NCBI RefSeq assembly: GCF_030063415.1 | Contig: NZ_JASITA010000013.1 | Location: 106,639-170,638 of the forward strand | Direction of reading: 5' to 3' | Length of the DNA: 64,000 bases | From: Streptomyces sp. H27-C3 | GTDB taxonomy: Bacteria; Actinomycetota; Actinomycetes; Streptomycetales; Streptomycetaceae | Part shown: positions 48,103-59,200 of the stretch, one piece after another | Layout of the letters: each line of letters begins with the position of its first letter | Position numbering within the stretch: position 1 is the first letter of the stretch | The notes under the pieces: generated by a model | Told to the model about the DNA's origin: nothing | Databases searched by the model: none | What the model saw: the letters and a program-made list of their open reading frames with translations, nothing else | Program-made: the position numbers and the translations under genes

Positions 48103-51100
48103 GTGGCGGCAGCAGCCGGCCAGGTGACCCCCAGGCCCGGGCCACCTCAGGTGAAACGCTGGTACCAGACCCGGCCGTCACCGTTCCCCTGGGAGCAGGC
48201 GGCTCTCGATCACGTCAAGCAGCGGATGCCGGCCACCGCCCCCCACTACGCGTGGGCAACGTTCTCCTTCACGGCGATGAGCGGCCGTATCAACGAGTGT
48301 GATCTCCTCATCGCGGTACCTCGCGGCCTGTACCTGGTCGAATTGAAGGGGCACCCGGGTCGGGTGGTCAACAGCGGCGACACCTGGAGCTTCCACGCTC
48401 CTGATGGCCGGATCCGTACGATTCGCAACCCGCTGCACCTCACCGACCTGAAGTCCAAGGAGCTCAAGTCCCGCCTTCAGCAGGCCGCCGACGATCTCCG
48501 CCTGCCCATCCCGCGCATCCCACGCATCGACCCGGCGGTCTTCCTCTCCGACCCGCTGCTCCGGAGCGAGCTCGACACGGTCCAGCGCACCCATGTATAT
48601 GGACGCGACAGTGCCGTCACAGGGCTACCCGGCATCTGGGGCGACTTTCTCAGCCTGCCGCCGGAGCGCGAGAACGGGCGTATCACCGAAGACTTCGCCC
48701 GGCACTTGCCCGTATTGATGAAGAAGATCGGGGTGCGGGCCTCCACCGCTCACCTCGACTTCGGCGACGGCTGGAAACTATCCTCCCGCCCTCTGGATGC
48801 GGGCCCCACCTGGGAGGACCGGCTCGCCGAGCGCAAGGAGATGATCCACGAGGAGGGCCGGGTCCGGGTCTACCTCGTCGAGCAGATGGCGAGCGAGGAC
48901 AAACGCCGCTCGGCCATGCGGGCAGCCGAGCGCGAGTACCAGGTGCTCCAGGGGATCACCCACCGCGGTATCGCTCAGGCTGTCGCCATCCGCCAGCACC
49001 AGGGCGGTCCGGCAATTCTCTTCCGTCATCGCGAGAGTGATCTTCGCCTTGACACCTATCTGGCGGTGCACGGAGCGAAGCTGCCCGACGCGGTACGACG
49101 CGACATGGTCCGCCAGCTCGCCGAGGCTGTTCGCTATGCTCACCGTCGGTCGCTCTACCACCGCGCACTGGCCGCCCGCTCGGTATACGTCACCGCGCGC
49201 GAGAACGGCAGCAATCCGGTCCTGCGGATCATCGACTGGCAGGCCTCCGCACGCGACTTCGACACGACCTCCCTGCGCTCACTCGGCGAGGCCTCCTTCA
49301 CCGAAGAGCACATTGAGGACGCTGCCCAGTGCTACCTCGCGCCGGAGACAGACGCTGACTTCCCGGACCCCGTGGACCTCGACGTGTTCGGTCTGGGTGC
49401 GGTTGCTCACCACATCCTGACCGGGATGCCGCCCGCTGAAACCCGTACGGCACTCAAGGAGCGGCTACAGGCCGACGGCGGACTGCACATGTACGCAGTC
49501 AGTGACGCGGTCGACTCCGGCCTCGACGAGTTGGTGTATGCCGCTACTCGATCATCAGTCGACGAACGTCTCGACTCCGCAGACGCCTTCCTGACTTGGC
49601 TTGATGAAACCGAGCAGGCCAGTACCGCTCAAGCCGCCGCCGTGGAGGCTGACCCCCTAAACGCCACTCCCGGCCAGGCCGTTGACGGAGACTGGACCGT
49701 GGAACGAGTGCTCGGCTCGGGCGCCACCGCCCGTGCCCTGTATGTGACCCGCGTCAGTGAGGACGAGCGCGGCCGGCTGGTGGCGGAGGAACGGGTCCTC
49801 AAGGTAGCTCTGGACGCTGAGAAGAACGAGCGCCTGGCCTCCGAGGCCGCAGCCCTGCAGCAAGTGAGCAGTGGCCGCATCGTCAAGCTCTACGAGGGCC
49901 CGCGCACCCTTGCCGGCAGGACCGTACTAGCCCTTGAATACGCCGGACCTGAAACGCTCGGTCAGCGGCTGCGCAGCCACGGGCCACTGGGATATGAGGA
50001 GTTGGCATCCTGCGGCGAGGATCTCTTCACGGCGCTGGACGATCTCGCAGCCAGGGGTATGCGGCACCGCGATCTCAAGCCGGACAACCTCGGGATCAAA
50101 GTCCGGGAGGACGGAGAACAGCAATTGATGCTGTTCGACTTCTCCCTGGCAGCAGTCTCTGACCGGGACATCAAGGCAGGCACCCGCGGCTATCTGGACC
50201 CGTTTCTGGGTGACGCACGGCGGCCCGTGTACGACGACTACGCGGAGCGGTACGCGGCCGCGGTCGTCCTGTACGAGATGGCCGCCGCTGAGCGCCCGGC
50301 GTGGGGCACCGGCCAGGAGGACCCTCATCTGGGGATCGAGGACGAACTCCCGTTCATCGCCTCCGACGCCTTCGTAGCCGTATTGAAGCCGGGGCTTGAG
50401 GCGTTCTTCGAGCGGGCCCTGCACCGGGACGTCAACCGCCGCTTCGAGACGTTGCGGCAGATGCGGGACGCCTGGCGGGCGATCTTCAGTGAAGCCGACC
50501 GTACCCAGCCGCCGCCGACCGCGGACAACCTGTCGCTCCTTGGGGTGGGCGAGTTCCCGCAGGGGTTGTCCGACGATGCCATCCGGGATCTGTGCGCGGA
50601 CAGAGCGAAGTGCACCACGACTCTCAGGGACGCCGGTTTGACGGCGCGGGCGGCGGCGGTGGCTGAGGAGTTGGGGGCAGTGACGGTTGGTGAACTGCTC
50701 GACGTGCCGTTGCCCAGCTTCCGGAACAAGCGCGGGATCGGCGCGGTCGTCAAGAAGGAGCTCAACCGGCGGCACCGACAGTGGACACTGGCACTGCGGC
50801 CGAGGAAGCCCAAGGCCACGCAGACCGCCGAGACAGTGCAGCCGGTTGCACCGGCTGCCGGCGGCACCCTGAGCGCGGAGCACGAGGCCCGGCAGAACGT
50901 TGAGCGGCTCACGGCCCTCCTCAATCCGGTTCCGCCAGGCCGCAAGGACAACAAACGGCCCCAGGTCGTCGCGGCCTGGCTTGGACTCGACGACACGTCG
51001 GAAGTCGGCGCCTGGCCGACCAACCGGCAGGTCGCGGAGAAAGTCAAGGTCTCCGAGTTCACGGTCTCCAAACACCTCAGCTCGGCCATCGATGGCTGGG

Positions 51101-52551
51101 CTGCGGCGGGGTGGATGGACGTCATCTGCGACGAGCTGGTCGACGCAGTCCGTGGTGCGGGTCGGGTGATGACCGCACGCGAACTGGCCAGGGTGCTTGC
51201 TGCCAGTCATGGCTCGGAAAGTGAGACTGAAAAGAACACGCAGGCGGCCGCTCACGCGATCGTACGAGCTGGAGTCGCAGCCGAGATGCTCCTCACCGGC
51301 CGCGACGAGGAGCATGAGCCGCAGCTCGCCCAGATGCGACGCAGGGGGCGGCTGATCGTGGCGCTGGCGTCACTGGACGGCTCCGACGACCCCACGCCGG
51401 AGGAGCTCGCAGCGTACGCCGTAGCGTTGGGTGACGCAGCCGACAAGATTGCAGTCACCAAACCTTTGCCCGACCGGACCGCGGCTCTGCGTGACCTGCG
51501 GGCTGTGGCAACGCCCGAGGACATGAACCCTCTGCCGGACGCCCGTCTGGTGACGCTGGCTGCCTCGGCCTCGGCAGGGGCAGCTGCCTCGCCGCGGCTC
51601 GAGTTGTACCCCAGGACGCTGGAGCTGTGGCGGGCCCTGCAGATCTCACAGGCTGCCTCCGGTGTGCGCCGCGACGCGGGGATCAGTCGGGACGGACTGC
51701 TGGCGCGGCTGCGGTCCCGCTTTCCCGAAATGGCGCTCGGCAGGCCCACGTATGTCGAGGTCGAGGACGCCCTGCAGAAAGCGGGTTTCCCGCTGACCTA
51801 CGAGACGACTGAGCAGCGTTTCAAGCCGCTGGCGCCGGTCGCCCCGATGGGCGGGGGCAGTAGTTGGCTGTTCTCATCATCCACAGGAACGGTGACGGCG
51901 GCCTCCCGCGCGCAGGCCGCGCGGGCGGGAGCCGGGCGCGATCCGGTGGCACTGCTCACCACGAAACTCAACTCCGCTGTGCGAGAAGGCGGTTTCCTCG
52001 CACTGAATGTGTCCGTCAGGCGACTGCGGGACGAGAGCGGCTCGGTGATGGAGGCGGTCGCGCGTGCGTTCCCGGTGGTGCCGGTGAATCTCGGGCGCGT
52101 GTTCTTGAAGGAATTTCAGGAGCTGGCCGCCGAACATGGGACGGACTGGTCCAAGGTGCTGGGCGCGGACACCCGCTATACCAGGAGCGGTGCATTGCCA
52201 GGCGGGTTGCGGTCCTTCGTGGTCCGGGTGTGGCCCCGGGTGGCGGAACGTTTGGCGGAGGCTGCCGAAGCGGAGCCAGGATCGGTCTTGTTCGTCCACA
52301 CGGCAGGGCTGCTCACCCACTACTACGAGGCGGGCGGCCACGAGTTGCTGGTGGGAGTCCAGCGGGAGGCCCGCAAGCCGGGAAGCAGACCACATGGGCT
52401 ATGGCTGCTCACCCCCTCGCACAACCCGCAGGGCGCGCCGGAGCTGGATGGACGCACAGTGGAGGTGACCGGCGGCGACGCGGAACGCGTGGTGCTGACC
52501 GAGGACTTCCTCAAGGACTTGGCCGCACATCGAGAGGGACTGGCACAGTGA
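48103..52551 (+). CDS. pglW: BREX-2 serine/threonine kinase PglW
   Basis: A 1482-aa protein matching PglW of the phage growth limitation (type 2 BREX) system. An N-terminal NERD-like segment covers about residues 60-110 (CDLLIAVPRGLYLVELKGHP). A first kinase domain follows whose catalytic loop is H353-R-A (Asp lost) and DFG is DWQ, so it is a pseudokinase. The second kinase domain (from VLGSGATARAL) has Lys567, H655-R-D-L-K-P-D-N and D679-F-S. Then come a helix-hairpin region near TVGELLDVPLPSFRNKRGIG, helix-turn-helix-like segments, and a large C-terminal domain. Its stop overlaps the pglX GTG by 4 nt. The GTG at 48103 is tentative. Confidence 0.92.
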   Translation: MAAAAGQVTPRPGPPQVKRWYQTRPSPFPWEQAALDHVKQRMPATAPHYAWATFSFTAMSGRINECDLLIAVPRGLYLVELKGHPGRVVNSGDTWSFHAPDGRIRTIRNPLHLTDLKSKELKSRLQQAADDLRLPIPRIPRIDPAVFLSDPLLRSELDTVQRTHVYGRDSAVTGLPGIWGDFLSLPPERENGRITEDFARHLPVLMKKIGVRASTAHLDFGDGWKLSSRPLDAGPTWEDRLAERKEMIHEEGRVRVYLVEQMASEDKRRSAMRAAEREYQVLQGITHRGIAQAVAIRQHQGGPAILFRHRESDLRLDTYLAVHGAKLPDAVRRDMVRQLAEAVRYAHRRSLYHRALAARSVYVTARENGSNPVLRIIDWQASARDFDTTSLRSLGEASFTEEHIEDAAQCYLAPETDADFPDPVDLDVFGLGAVAHHILTGMPPAETRTALKERLQADGGLHMYAVSDAVDSGLDELVYAATRSSVDERLDSADAFLTWLDETEQASTAQAAAVEADPLNATPGQAVDGDWTVERVLGSGATARALYVTRVSEDERGRLVAEERVLKVALDAEKNERLASEAAALQQVSSGRIVKLYEGPRTLAGRTVLALEYAGPETLGQRLRSHGPLGYEELASCGEDLFTALDDLAARGMRHRDLKPDNLGIKVREDGEQQLMLFDFSLAAVSDRDIKAGTRGYLDPFLGDARRPVYDDYAERYAAAVVLYEMAAAERPAWGTGQEDPHLGIEDELPFIASDAFVAVLKPGLEAFFERALHRDVNRRFETLRQMRDAWRAIFSEADRTQPPPTADNLSLLGVGEFPQGLSDDAIRDLCADRAKCTTTLRDAGLTARAAAVAEELGAVTVGELLDVPLPSFRNKRGIGAVVKKELNRRHRQWTLALRPRKPKATQTAETVQPVAPAAGGTLSAEHEARQNVERLTALLNPVPPGRKDNKRPQVVAAWLGLDDTSEVGAWPTNRQVAEKVKVSEFTVSKHLSSAIDGWAAAGWMDVICDELVDAVRGAGRVMTARELARVLAASHGSESETEKNTQAAAHAIVRAGVAAEMLLTGRDEEHEPQLAQMRRRGRLIVALASLDGSDDPTPEELAAYAVALGDAADKIAVTKPLPDRTAALRDLRAVATPEDMNPLPDARLVTLAASASAGAAASPRLELYPRTLELWRALQISQAASGVRRDAGISRDGLLARLRSRFPEMALGRPTYVEVEDALQKAGFPLTYETTEQRFKPLAPVAPMGGGSSWLFSSSTGTVTAASRAQAARAGAGRDPVALLTTKLNSAVREGGFLALNVSVRRLRDESGSVMEAVARAFPVVPVNLGRVFLKEFQELAAEHGTDWSKVLGADTRYTRSGALPGGLRSFVVRVWPRVAERLAEAAEAEPGSVLFVHTAGLLTHYYEAGGHELLVGVQREARKPGSRPHGLWLLTPSHNPQGAPELDGRTVEVTGGDAERVVLTEDFLKDLAAHREGLAQ

Positions 52552-55500
52552 GCGCGCGCGGTAGTGGTGGCGGCAGCAAAAAGGACGGTCTGCTGAAGGA
52601 CCTCCGCAAGCAGGTCTCGCTCCTGGAGGACGATCTGCGGGCGCGCAGCGACTCGGTGGAGGTGTACCGGGAGGAGCTGAGGGCGGAGTACGGGAAGGCC
52701 TTCGAGGCGGGGCGTACGGCAGCCACGTACGAGGCATGGCGAGACGAGCGGGTCACGCAGGTCGCGGCGGCGTGGGTGCTGGGTTGCGTCTTCGTGCGCT
52801 TCTGCGAGGACAACGAGCTCGTCGCCAGGCCGTGGCTGGCGGGCGTCGGCGAACGCCTCAAGGACGCGGAAGATCACGACGCTGCGTTCTTCGCAGCGCA
52901 CCCGGAAAAGAACGACCGAGACTGGATCATCGCCGCCTTCGACCACCTGGCCGGGACCAATCCGACGGTTGCAGGCCTCTTCGACCGTGCGCACAACCCG
53001 ATGTGGGAGATCGAGCCCTCGTACGAGGCGGCGACAGGGCTGTTGAAGTTCTGGCGGCGGGTCGGGGCTGACGGCGAGATCGTCCACGCGTTCGTGGACT
53101 CTGAGCTGGACACGCGATTCCTCGGCGACCTGTACCAGGACCTGAGCGAGCACGCTCGGAAGACGTACGCGCTGCTGCAGACACCGGTGTTCGTGGAGGA
53201 GTTCATCCTCGACCTGACGCTGGAGCCGGCGGTGGCAGAGTTCGGCCTTGACCCGGTCGTCGAGATCCGTGATGGGCACGGCGGTGTACGTGAACTTCCG
53301 GCGGGGCTGCGGGCGATCGACCCGGCGTGCGGGTCGGGGCACTTCCTGCTGGGAATGTTCGAGCGGCTGCTGGAGAAGTGGCGGGAGACGGACAAGGCCG
53401 CGGACGACTTCACGCTGATCCGGCGGGCGCTAGCTTCGGTGCATGGATGCGACAAGAACCCCTTCGCAGTGGCGGTGGCCCGGTTCAGGCTACTGGTGGC
53501 CGTGCTGAAGGCAGCGGACAAGCGGCGGCTGGATGTGCTAGGGGAATTCCCGATCAATATCGCGGTGGGGGACTCGCTGCTGCATGGGCGCGGGGCGCCA
53601 AAGCGGGAAAGTGAGGACTTGTTCTCCTCGCAGGAGGTCTTCCACTACCGGACTGAGGACATCGAGGACTACGAGGAACGCTGCGACTTGCTAACGCGGG
53701 ACACTTACCACGTGGTCGTGGGGAACCCGCCATACATCACGGTCAAGGACAAGCAGGAGAAGCTCAACTACCGAGTGTACGAGTCCTGCTCACATCAATA
53801 CGCACTCTCGGTCCCCTTCGCCGAACGACTCTTCCAACTGTCAGTGCGAACGGGAGGGTCCGATCGGGCTGCGGGATATGTCGGGCAGATCACGGCCAAC
53901 TCGTTTATGAAGCGAGAGTTTGGCGCTAAGTTGATCGAAGGGTTCTTCAACTCCAAGATCCACCTCACGCATGTGATTGATACATCAGGGGCCTACATCC
54001 CCGGGCATGGGACCCCCACGGTCATTCTGGTGGGACGGAATCACTTCCCGCGACAAGAAGAGCCAATTCGCGCTGTACTTGGAATTCGTGGAGAACCATC
54101 CCAGCCAGTCGTCGCAGCAGATGGGCTGGTATGGAAGGCGATCATCCGCCAAATTGATACCCGTGAAACTGAATCAGAATGGGTAACGGCAACCGATATT
54201 TCGAGGCGACAGCTAGCAACTCATCCCTGGTCTCTTAGTGGAGGAGGAGCCTCGGATCTAATCGACCAGATCGACACCAGTGTCCGAAGTAAGCTTAGTG
54301 CGAGAGTTTCTAGCATCGGTTTTTGCGCCGTGACGCGCGAGGACGATGCCTACATTATTGGACGCCCGGCTGCCCTAAGGAAAAGTATTCCAGAGGAAGA
54401 AATTCGACCCGTGCTGGGTGGGGCGGCGATTCGAGATTGGTCGATCAATCCAGAATCCTCCGGAGTCTTCCCCTATGCGGGAGATGCTATGGCTCCTGCC
54501 ATCTCGCGCCCCACGGAGCGTTCCCTGTGGCCGAATCGACTTCTTCTTAAATTGCGCAGGGCACTCTCGGGGACCCAAGAAGAACAAGGGCTTACATGGT
54601 TTGAATATTCTAGCTTCTCGCGATCAAGATATGTATCCAAATTTCTGCTAACTTTTGCTTTTGTATCCACGCACGCCCATTTCACCCTGCGTAGAGGTAG
54701 TGAAGTATTCATCCGCACTGCACCGGTGATCAAGCTGGCGGCGGGGGCGAGTGAGGATGAGCACTTGGCGTTGCTCGGGGTGCTCAACTCATCGACGGCA
54801 TGCTTCTGGCTCAAGCAGGTGTGTCATGGCAAGGGCAACGGCGGTGTGAACGAGGGTTACCGCGGTGATGAGTGGGAGGAATTCTACGAGTTCACAGGCA
54901 CCAAGCTTCAGGAGTTCCCCCTTCCCGCCCAGCTTCCTCTCTCGTTCGGCCGCTTCCTCGACACCCTCGCCCAGGAGCTCGCCACGCACGAGCCTTTCTC
55001 CGTCTGTGCCGCCGAGGAGCCGCCCACTCGTGCTCGCCTCGATGCCGTCCACACCGCGTGGACGAGTACCCGCGAGCGGATGATCGCGCTTCAGGAGGAG
55101 CTGGACTGGAACGTCTATCACTCCTACGGGCTGCTCACCGACGCCGAGAAGGCTCGCCTCACCGACCCCTGTCTCGCTCCGAGGACAACTCCCCAGGTCA
55201 AGTTCGGGGAACGCGCATTCGAGATTGTGCTCGCGCGCAGACAGGCCGCTGGCGAGCTGGAGACCGCATGGTTCGACCGGCACGGGTCCAACCCCGTCAC
55301 CGAGATCCCGGCCCACTGGCCGGACTCCTACCGGGGACTCGTGCAGGCCCGTATCGACGCCATCGTCGCCCGACGCGACCTCGCGCTCATCGAGCGCCCC
55401 GAGTGCAAGCGTCGCTGGGCCACCGACCCCTGGGAGAAGCGCGAGAAGGCCGCGCTCCGCAGTTGGCTGCTGGACCGGTGCGAGGACAAGAGCCTGTGGT

Positions 55501-56294
55501 TCCACGTCCTCAACGACTTCGAGCAGCCCCGCACCCTCACCGTAGGCCAGCTCGCCGACGAGCTGGAGAAGCGGTCTGACGCGGAGGCGATCCTCAACAC
55601 CGCACGTCTCTACGCGACTCACCTCGGTAAGCCGAACCTCTCCCTAGCCCTGGTCCTGGCAGACGTGGTCGACGCGGAGCACGTCCCCTACCTCTCCGCA
55701 TACCGCTACAAGGAAGCCGGCCTGCGCAAGCGCGCACAGTGGGAAAACGTCTGGGAGCAGCAGCGCCAGGAGGACCGCACGGGGGAGCAGCTCGACATTG
55801 CCGTACCCCCGAAGTACGCGTCTACGGACTTCGCCAAGCAGTCCTACTGGTCGAACCGCGGGAAACTCGACGTGCCCAAGGAGCGTTTCGTGTCCTATCC
55901 GGACGCGAACCCCGACTCCGACCCGACTCTCCTCCTCGGCTGGGCCGGCTGGGACCAGCGGGACCAGGCGACCGCCCTGCTGAACCTGGTCAGCGAGCGT
56001 CGCAAGCAGCAGGACTGGCCGACCGAGCGACTCGTACCGCTCCTCGCCGGGATCGCAGAGCTCATGCCCTGGCTGCGTCAGTGGTTCGGGGACATTGACG
56101 AGGAATGGGGCGAGGAATCCGCCGCCGAGGAGTTCCAGAGCTTCCTGGACGGGGAATTGGCGAGCGCGCAGCTCACCCCGGCCGCCCTGACCGACTGGCG
56201 TCCGACGAAGAAGACCCGGGCGCGTAAGGCAGCAGGCACCGCAGTGCAGACGAAGACAACGCTCGCAACGGAGACGGTGGAAGACGATGAGTAG
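52548..56294 (+). CDS. pglX: BREX-2 adenine-specific DNA methyltransferase PglX
   Basis: A 1248-aa N6-adenine methyltransferase that marks host DNA in type 2 BREX and is needed for phage exclusion. SAM motif I is D258-PACGSGHFLLGMF, and catalytic motif IV is N393-PPY. A long N-terminal helical region precedes and a large C-terminal region follows. From about residue 400 to 730 (53,750-54,740) base composition drops sharply (runs such as AAAAGTATTCC and CAAGATATGTATCC, A/T third positions), unlike both flanks. This interval lies where target recognition occurs in PglX/type IIL enzymes. It overlaps pglY by 8 nt. Confidence 0.95.
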   Translation: MSARGSGGGSKKDGLLKDLRKQVSLLEDDLRARSDSVEVYREELRAEYGKAFEAGRTAATYEAWRDERVTQVAAAWVLGCVFVRFCEDNELVARPWLAGVGERLKDAEDHDAAFFAAHPEKNDRDWIIAAFDHLAGTNPTVAGLFDRAHNPMWEIEPSYEAATGLLKFWRRVGADGEIVHAFVDSELDTRFLGDLYQDLSEHARKTYALLQTPVFVEEFILDLTLEPAVAEFGLDPVVEIRDGHGGVRELPAGLRAIDPACGSGHFLLGMFERLLEKWRETDKAADDFTLIRRALASVHGCDKNPFAVAVARFRLLVAVLKAADKRRLDVLGEFPINIAVGDSLLHGRGAPKRESEDLFSSQEVFHYRTEDIEDYEERCDLLTRDTYHVVVGNPPYITVKDKQEKLNYRVYESCSHQYALSVPFAERLFQLSVRTGGSDRAAGYVGQITANSFMKREFGAKLIEGFFNSKIHLTHVIDTSGAYIPGHGTPTVILVGRNHFPRQEEPIRAVLGIRGEPSQPVVAADGLVWKAIIRQIDTRETESEWVTATDISRRQLATHPWSLSGGGASDLIDQIDTSVRSKLSARVSSIGFCAVTREDDAYIIGRPAALRKSIPEEEIRPVLGGAAIRDWSINPESSGVFPYAGDAMAPAISRPTERSLWPNRLLLKLRRALSGTQEEQGLTWFEYSSFSRSRYVSKFLLTFAFVSTHAHFTLRRGSEVFIRTAPVIKLAAGASEDEHLALLGVLNSSTACFWLKQVCHGKGNGGVNEGYRGDEWEEFYEFTGTKLQEFPLPAQLPLSFGRFLDTLAQELATHEPFSVCAAEEPPTRARLDAVHTAWTSTRERMIALQEELDWNVYHSYGLLTDAEKARLTDPCLAPRTTPQVKFGERAFEIVLARRQAAGELETAWFDRHGSNPVTEIPAHWPDSYRGLVQARIDAIVARRDLALIERPECKRRWATDPWEKREKAALRSWLLDRCEDKSLWFHVLNDFEQPRTLTVGQLADELEKRSDAEAILNTARLYATHLGKPNLSLALVLADVVDAEHVPYLSAYRYKEAGLRKRAQWENVWEQQRQEDRTGEQLDIAVPPKYASTDFAKQSYWSNRGKLDVPKERFVSYPDANPDSDPTLLLGWAGWDQRDQATALLNLVSERRKQQDWPTERLVPLLAGIAELMPWLRQWFGDIDEEWGEESAAEEFQSFLDGELASAQLTPAALTDWRPTKKTRARKAAGTAVQTKTTLATETVEDDE
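53750..54740 (+). other. AT-rich mosaic block inside pglX
   Basis: About 1 kb of coding sequence with visibly lower GC and different codon use (many AAA, ATT, TTT, CTT, GAA), flanked sharply by normal high-GC sequence. The reading frame is intact. It coincides with the predicted target-recognition region, consistent with recombinational replacement from a lower-GC donor. Confidence 0.8.
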
Positions 56295-59200
56295 CGGCAG
56301 CGGCGAGCTTTACCTCCGGGACGTACTGGACCTTTCCAAGGACGTTCTGGCTGGCTCGTTCAAGATCGAGCTGTCCGGCGGCTTCGACGAGACCGCCGAG
56401 CGGGTCCGCGAGTACGTGGTCACTCCTCAGCTGGAGCAGGCGCTCCGTCGGGCGCTGAAGATCGTTGAGGTCTCGGTACAGGCGGGGTCGTCCAACGCCG
56501 CCTATCTGCACGGTTCCTTCGGTTCTGGCAAGAGCCACTTCATGACTGTCTTGCACGCGATCCTCTCCAACGACCCGGCTGCCCGGGCCAAGCCTGCGCT
56601 TCAGCCGGTCATCGCGGACCACGACTCCTGGCTGCGGAACCGCAAGTTCTTGATGGTTCCCTTCCACCTGGTCGGCGCGACCGACCTCGACTCGGCGATC
56701 CTCGGCGGGTACGTCCGCACGGTGCAGCAGTTGCATCCGGATGCGCCCGTGCCTCCGGTCTACCGGGCAGACGCGATGTTCGACGACGCCCGCCGCCAGC
56801 GGGAGTTCTTCGCCGACGACGCCCAGTTCGTTCGTTGGCTCGGCGACCCTGCGCTGCCGAAGGAGGAGCAGGGATCCGCACAGCAGGCCGCAGCAGCGGA
56901 AGACGAGGGTGACCTGGAGAACCTCGACGTCAAGGAGGCTCCGAAGGTCTGGACCCCGCCCCTCCTTGACCAAGCTCTGGCCGCCTCACCCGACCCGAAG
57001 GTCCGCGAGTGGCTGGCTTCCGCGCTGCTGTCCGGGCCGTACTCCTCGTACTCCCGTGGTGCTCTTGGCGTGAAGGACGCCTACCTCCCGTTGGAGAACG
57101 GCCTGGACATCATCAGCCGGCACGCCAGATCCCTCGGCTACGACGGTCTGATCCTGTTCCTCGACGAGCTGATCCTCTGGCTCCAGGCGCATCTGCGCGA
57201 GCGGACTTTTGTCAACGACGAGGTCAACAAGCTGGTCAAGCTGATCGAGTCGGGTACGGGTGGACGCGCACTGCCCGTCGTCTCCTTCATCTCCCGCCAG
57301 CGCGACTTGTCCGAGCTGATCGGGTCGGATGCGGTCGGCGCCGAAGCCAAGAACCTCGAACAGCAGGTCAAATACCTGGCAGGACGGATCGACCCGATCA
57401 GTCTGGAGGACCGCAACCTTCCGGAGATCATCAAGGAGCGCGTACTCAAGCCCAAGGACGACGCGGCGAAGGCTGCCCTCGAAGCTGCGTTCGCCCGGAT
57501 CGAGACCTCGAACCAGTCGGTACGTGACGTACTGCTCGATGCCAACGGCGTCACCCACGCAGACTGGGCGGACTTCAAGGCGCTCTACCCGGTCTCGCCC
57601 GTCCTGCTCAATGTCCTGGTGGCCCTGTCCGGTGCGCTCCAGCGCGAGCGCACCGGACTCAAACTGCTCCAGCAGATGCTGTACAAGCGGCGCGAGGACA
57701 TGAAGGTCGGTGAGTTGATCCCGCTGGGCGACCTGTGGGACGTATTGGCCGACGGAATGGGCGAGGCGTTCACTGATCGGCTGCGTAGCGAGGCCGAGGC
57801 GGCGACCCGCTTTCACGGCAAGGTGAAGGACCACCTGCTGGAGAAGTATGGGTCTGCCGACGACGCCAAGTACAAGGCTGACGAACGCTTCGTCAAAACG
57901 ATGCTGCTCGCCTACCTCGCACCCGAGGTGCCAGCTCTCGCCCGGCTGACGGGGCCGCGGTTGAACGCGCTCAACCATGGGTCGATCCGCTCGCGTACCG
58001 GTCAGGAGGACCGGATCGTCGTCAGACGAATGCAGGAGCTCCAGGCACAGTTCCCCGGAGAGCTGCGCAGCGACGGCCACGACCTGGACCCGGTCTTCAC
58101 GCTCCATCTGTCCGACCTGGATGTGGAACCGATCCTGGACAGCGTCGGCGAGAAGGACACCCTCGGGGCACGGAAGCGGTGGGTGCAGGAGTGGCTGTGG
58201 CGGGAGCTGCGAATCGCCGACAACGGCACTCTCGTCGCCGACCGTGACATTGTCTGGCACGGCACTCGCAGGACCGCCGAGTTTGTCTTCGAGAACGTGC
58301 GTGATCCGCAGATCCTGCCTGACGCGCAGTTCGATCCGTCCACTCCGGACCGGATCCGTTGTGTCATCGACTACCCCTTCGACGAGGAGGGCACCCCCAG
58401 CGCAGATGAGAACCGGGTCTACCGCCTGCAGCGCGAGAAGCCGGACGCACCGACTCTCGTCTGGCTGCCCTCCTTCATCTCCGACCAGCGGGGTACCCAG
58501 CTCGGCCGCCTACTGAAGATCAACTACCTGCTGGATCGCGACCGCTTGAAGGATTTCGCTACCCATCTGGGATCCGACGACCAGGTACGGGTGCGGCATC
58601 AGCTGGAGGCGCAGCGCGAGACGCTCGTCGCGCAGCTGGGGCAGGTACTGCATCAGGCGTACGGCATTGCCAAGGCCAACGAGAGCGACCTGGGCGCCCA
58701 GGTCACCGAAGGCAAGCACGTCCATGCGCTGTATGCGGGGCACACCCCTCAGCTCCAGGGTGGCGGGTCCTTCGAGTACAACCTGCTGAAGCTCGCCGAC
58801 GGGCTGCTGGACGCCATGTATCCAAAGCACCCGAACTTCGACCGTCAGGAGAGCCGCAAGCAGGTCACTCCCGCGAAGTTCAAGATGGTCTACGGGTGGA
58901 TCGTCAAGGCGATGGATGACAGCTCGCGCCGGGTCGTCGTCGACAGCCGCGATCTGGGCGATGTGGCACGGATCGTGCATCCGCTGGAGTTGGGCGAGGT
59001 GCACGACGGGCCGCTGAACGTCTCCACTGACTGGCGCCGGCACATCGACCAGCAGGCGGGCAAGCACGGTGCGAAGGGCGACTTCGGAGTCGAGGACATC
59101 CGCGCTTGGATAGCCGAGCTGGGTTGGACAGGGCTCGACAAGTTGGTCTCCAATCTAGTGATCGCGACCTACGCTCTCCTCGCGGACCGCTCCTGGGTGT

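Noticed and set aside
51864..52547. N-terminal extension of PglX
   Set aside because: It overlaps the pglW coding region out of frame and is Gly/Arg-rich; the GTG at 52548 overlaps the pglW stop as expected for coupled genes.
53750..54740. Insertion element within pglX
   Set aside because: The reading frame runs through without target-site repeats or transposase, and the encoded sequence is needed for the protein's middle domain.
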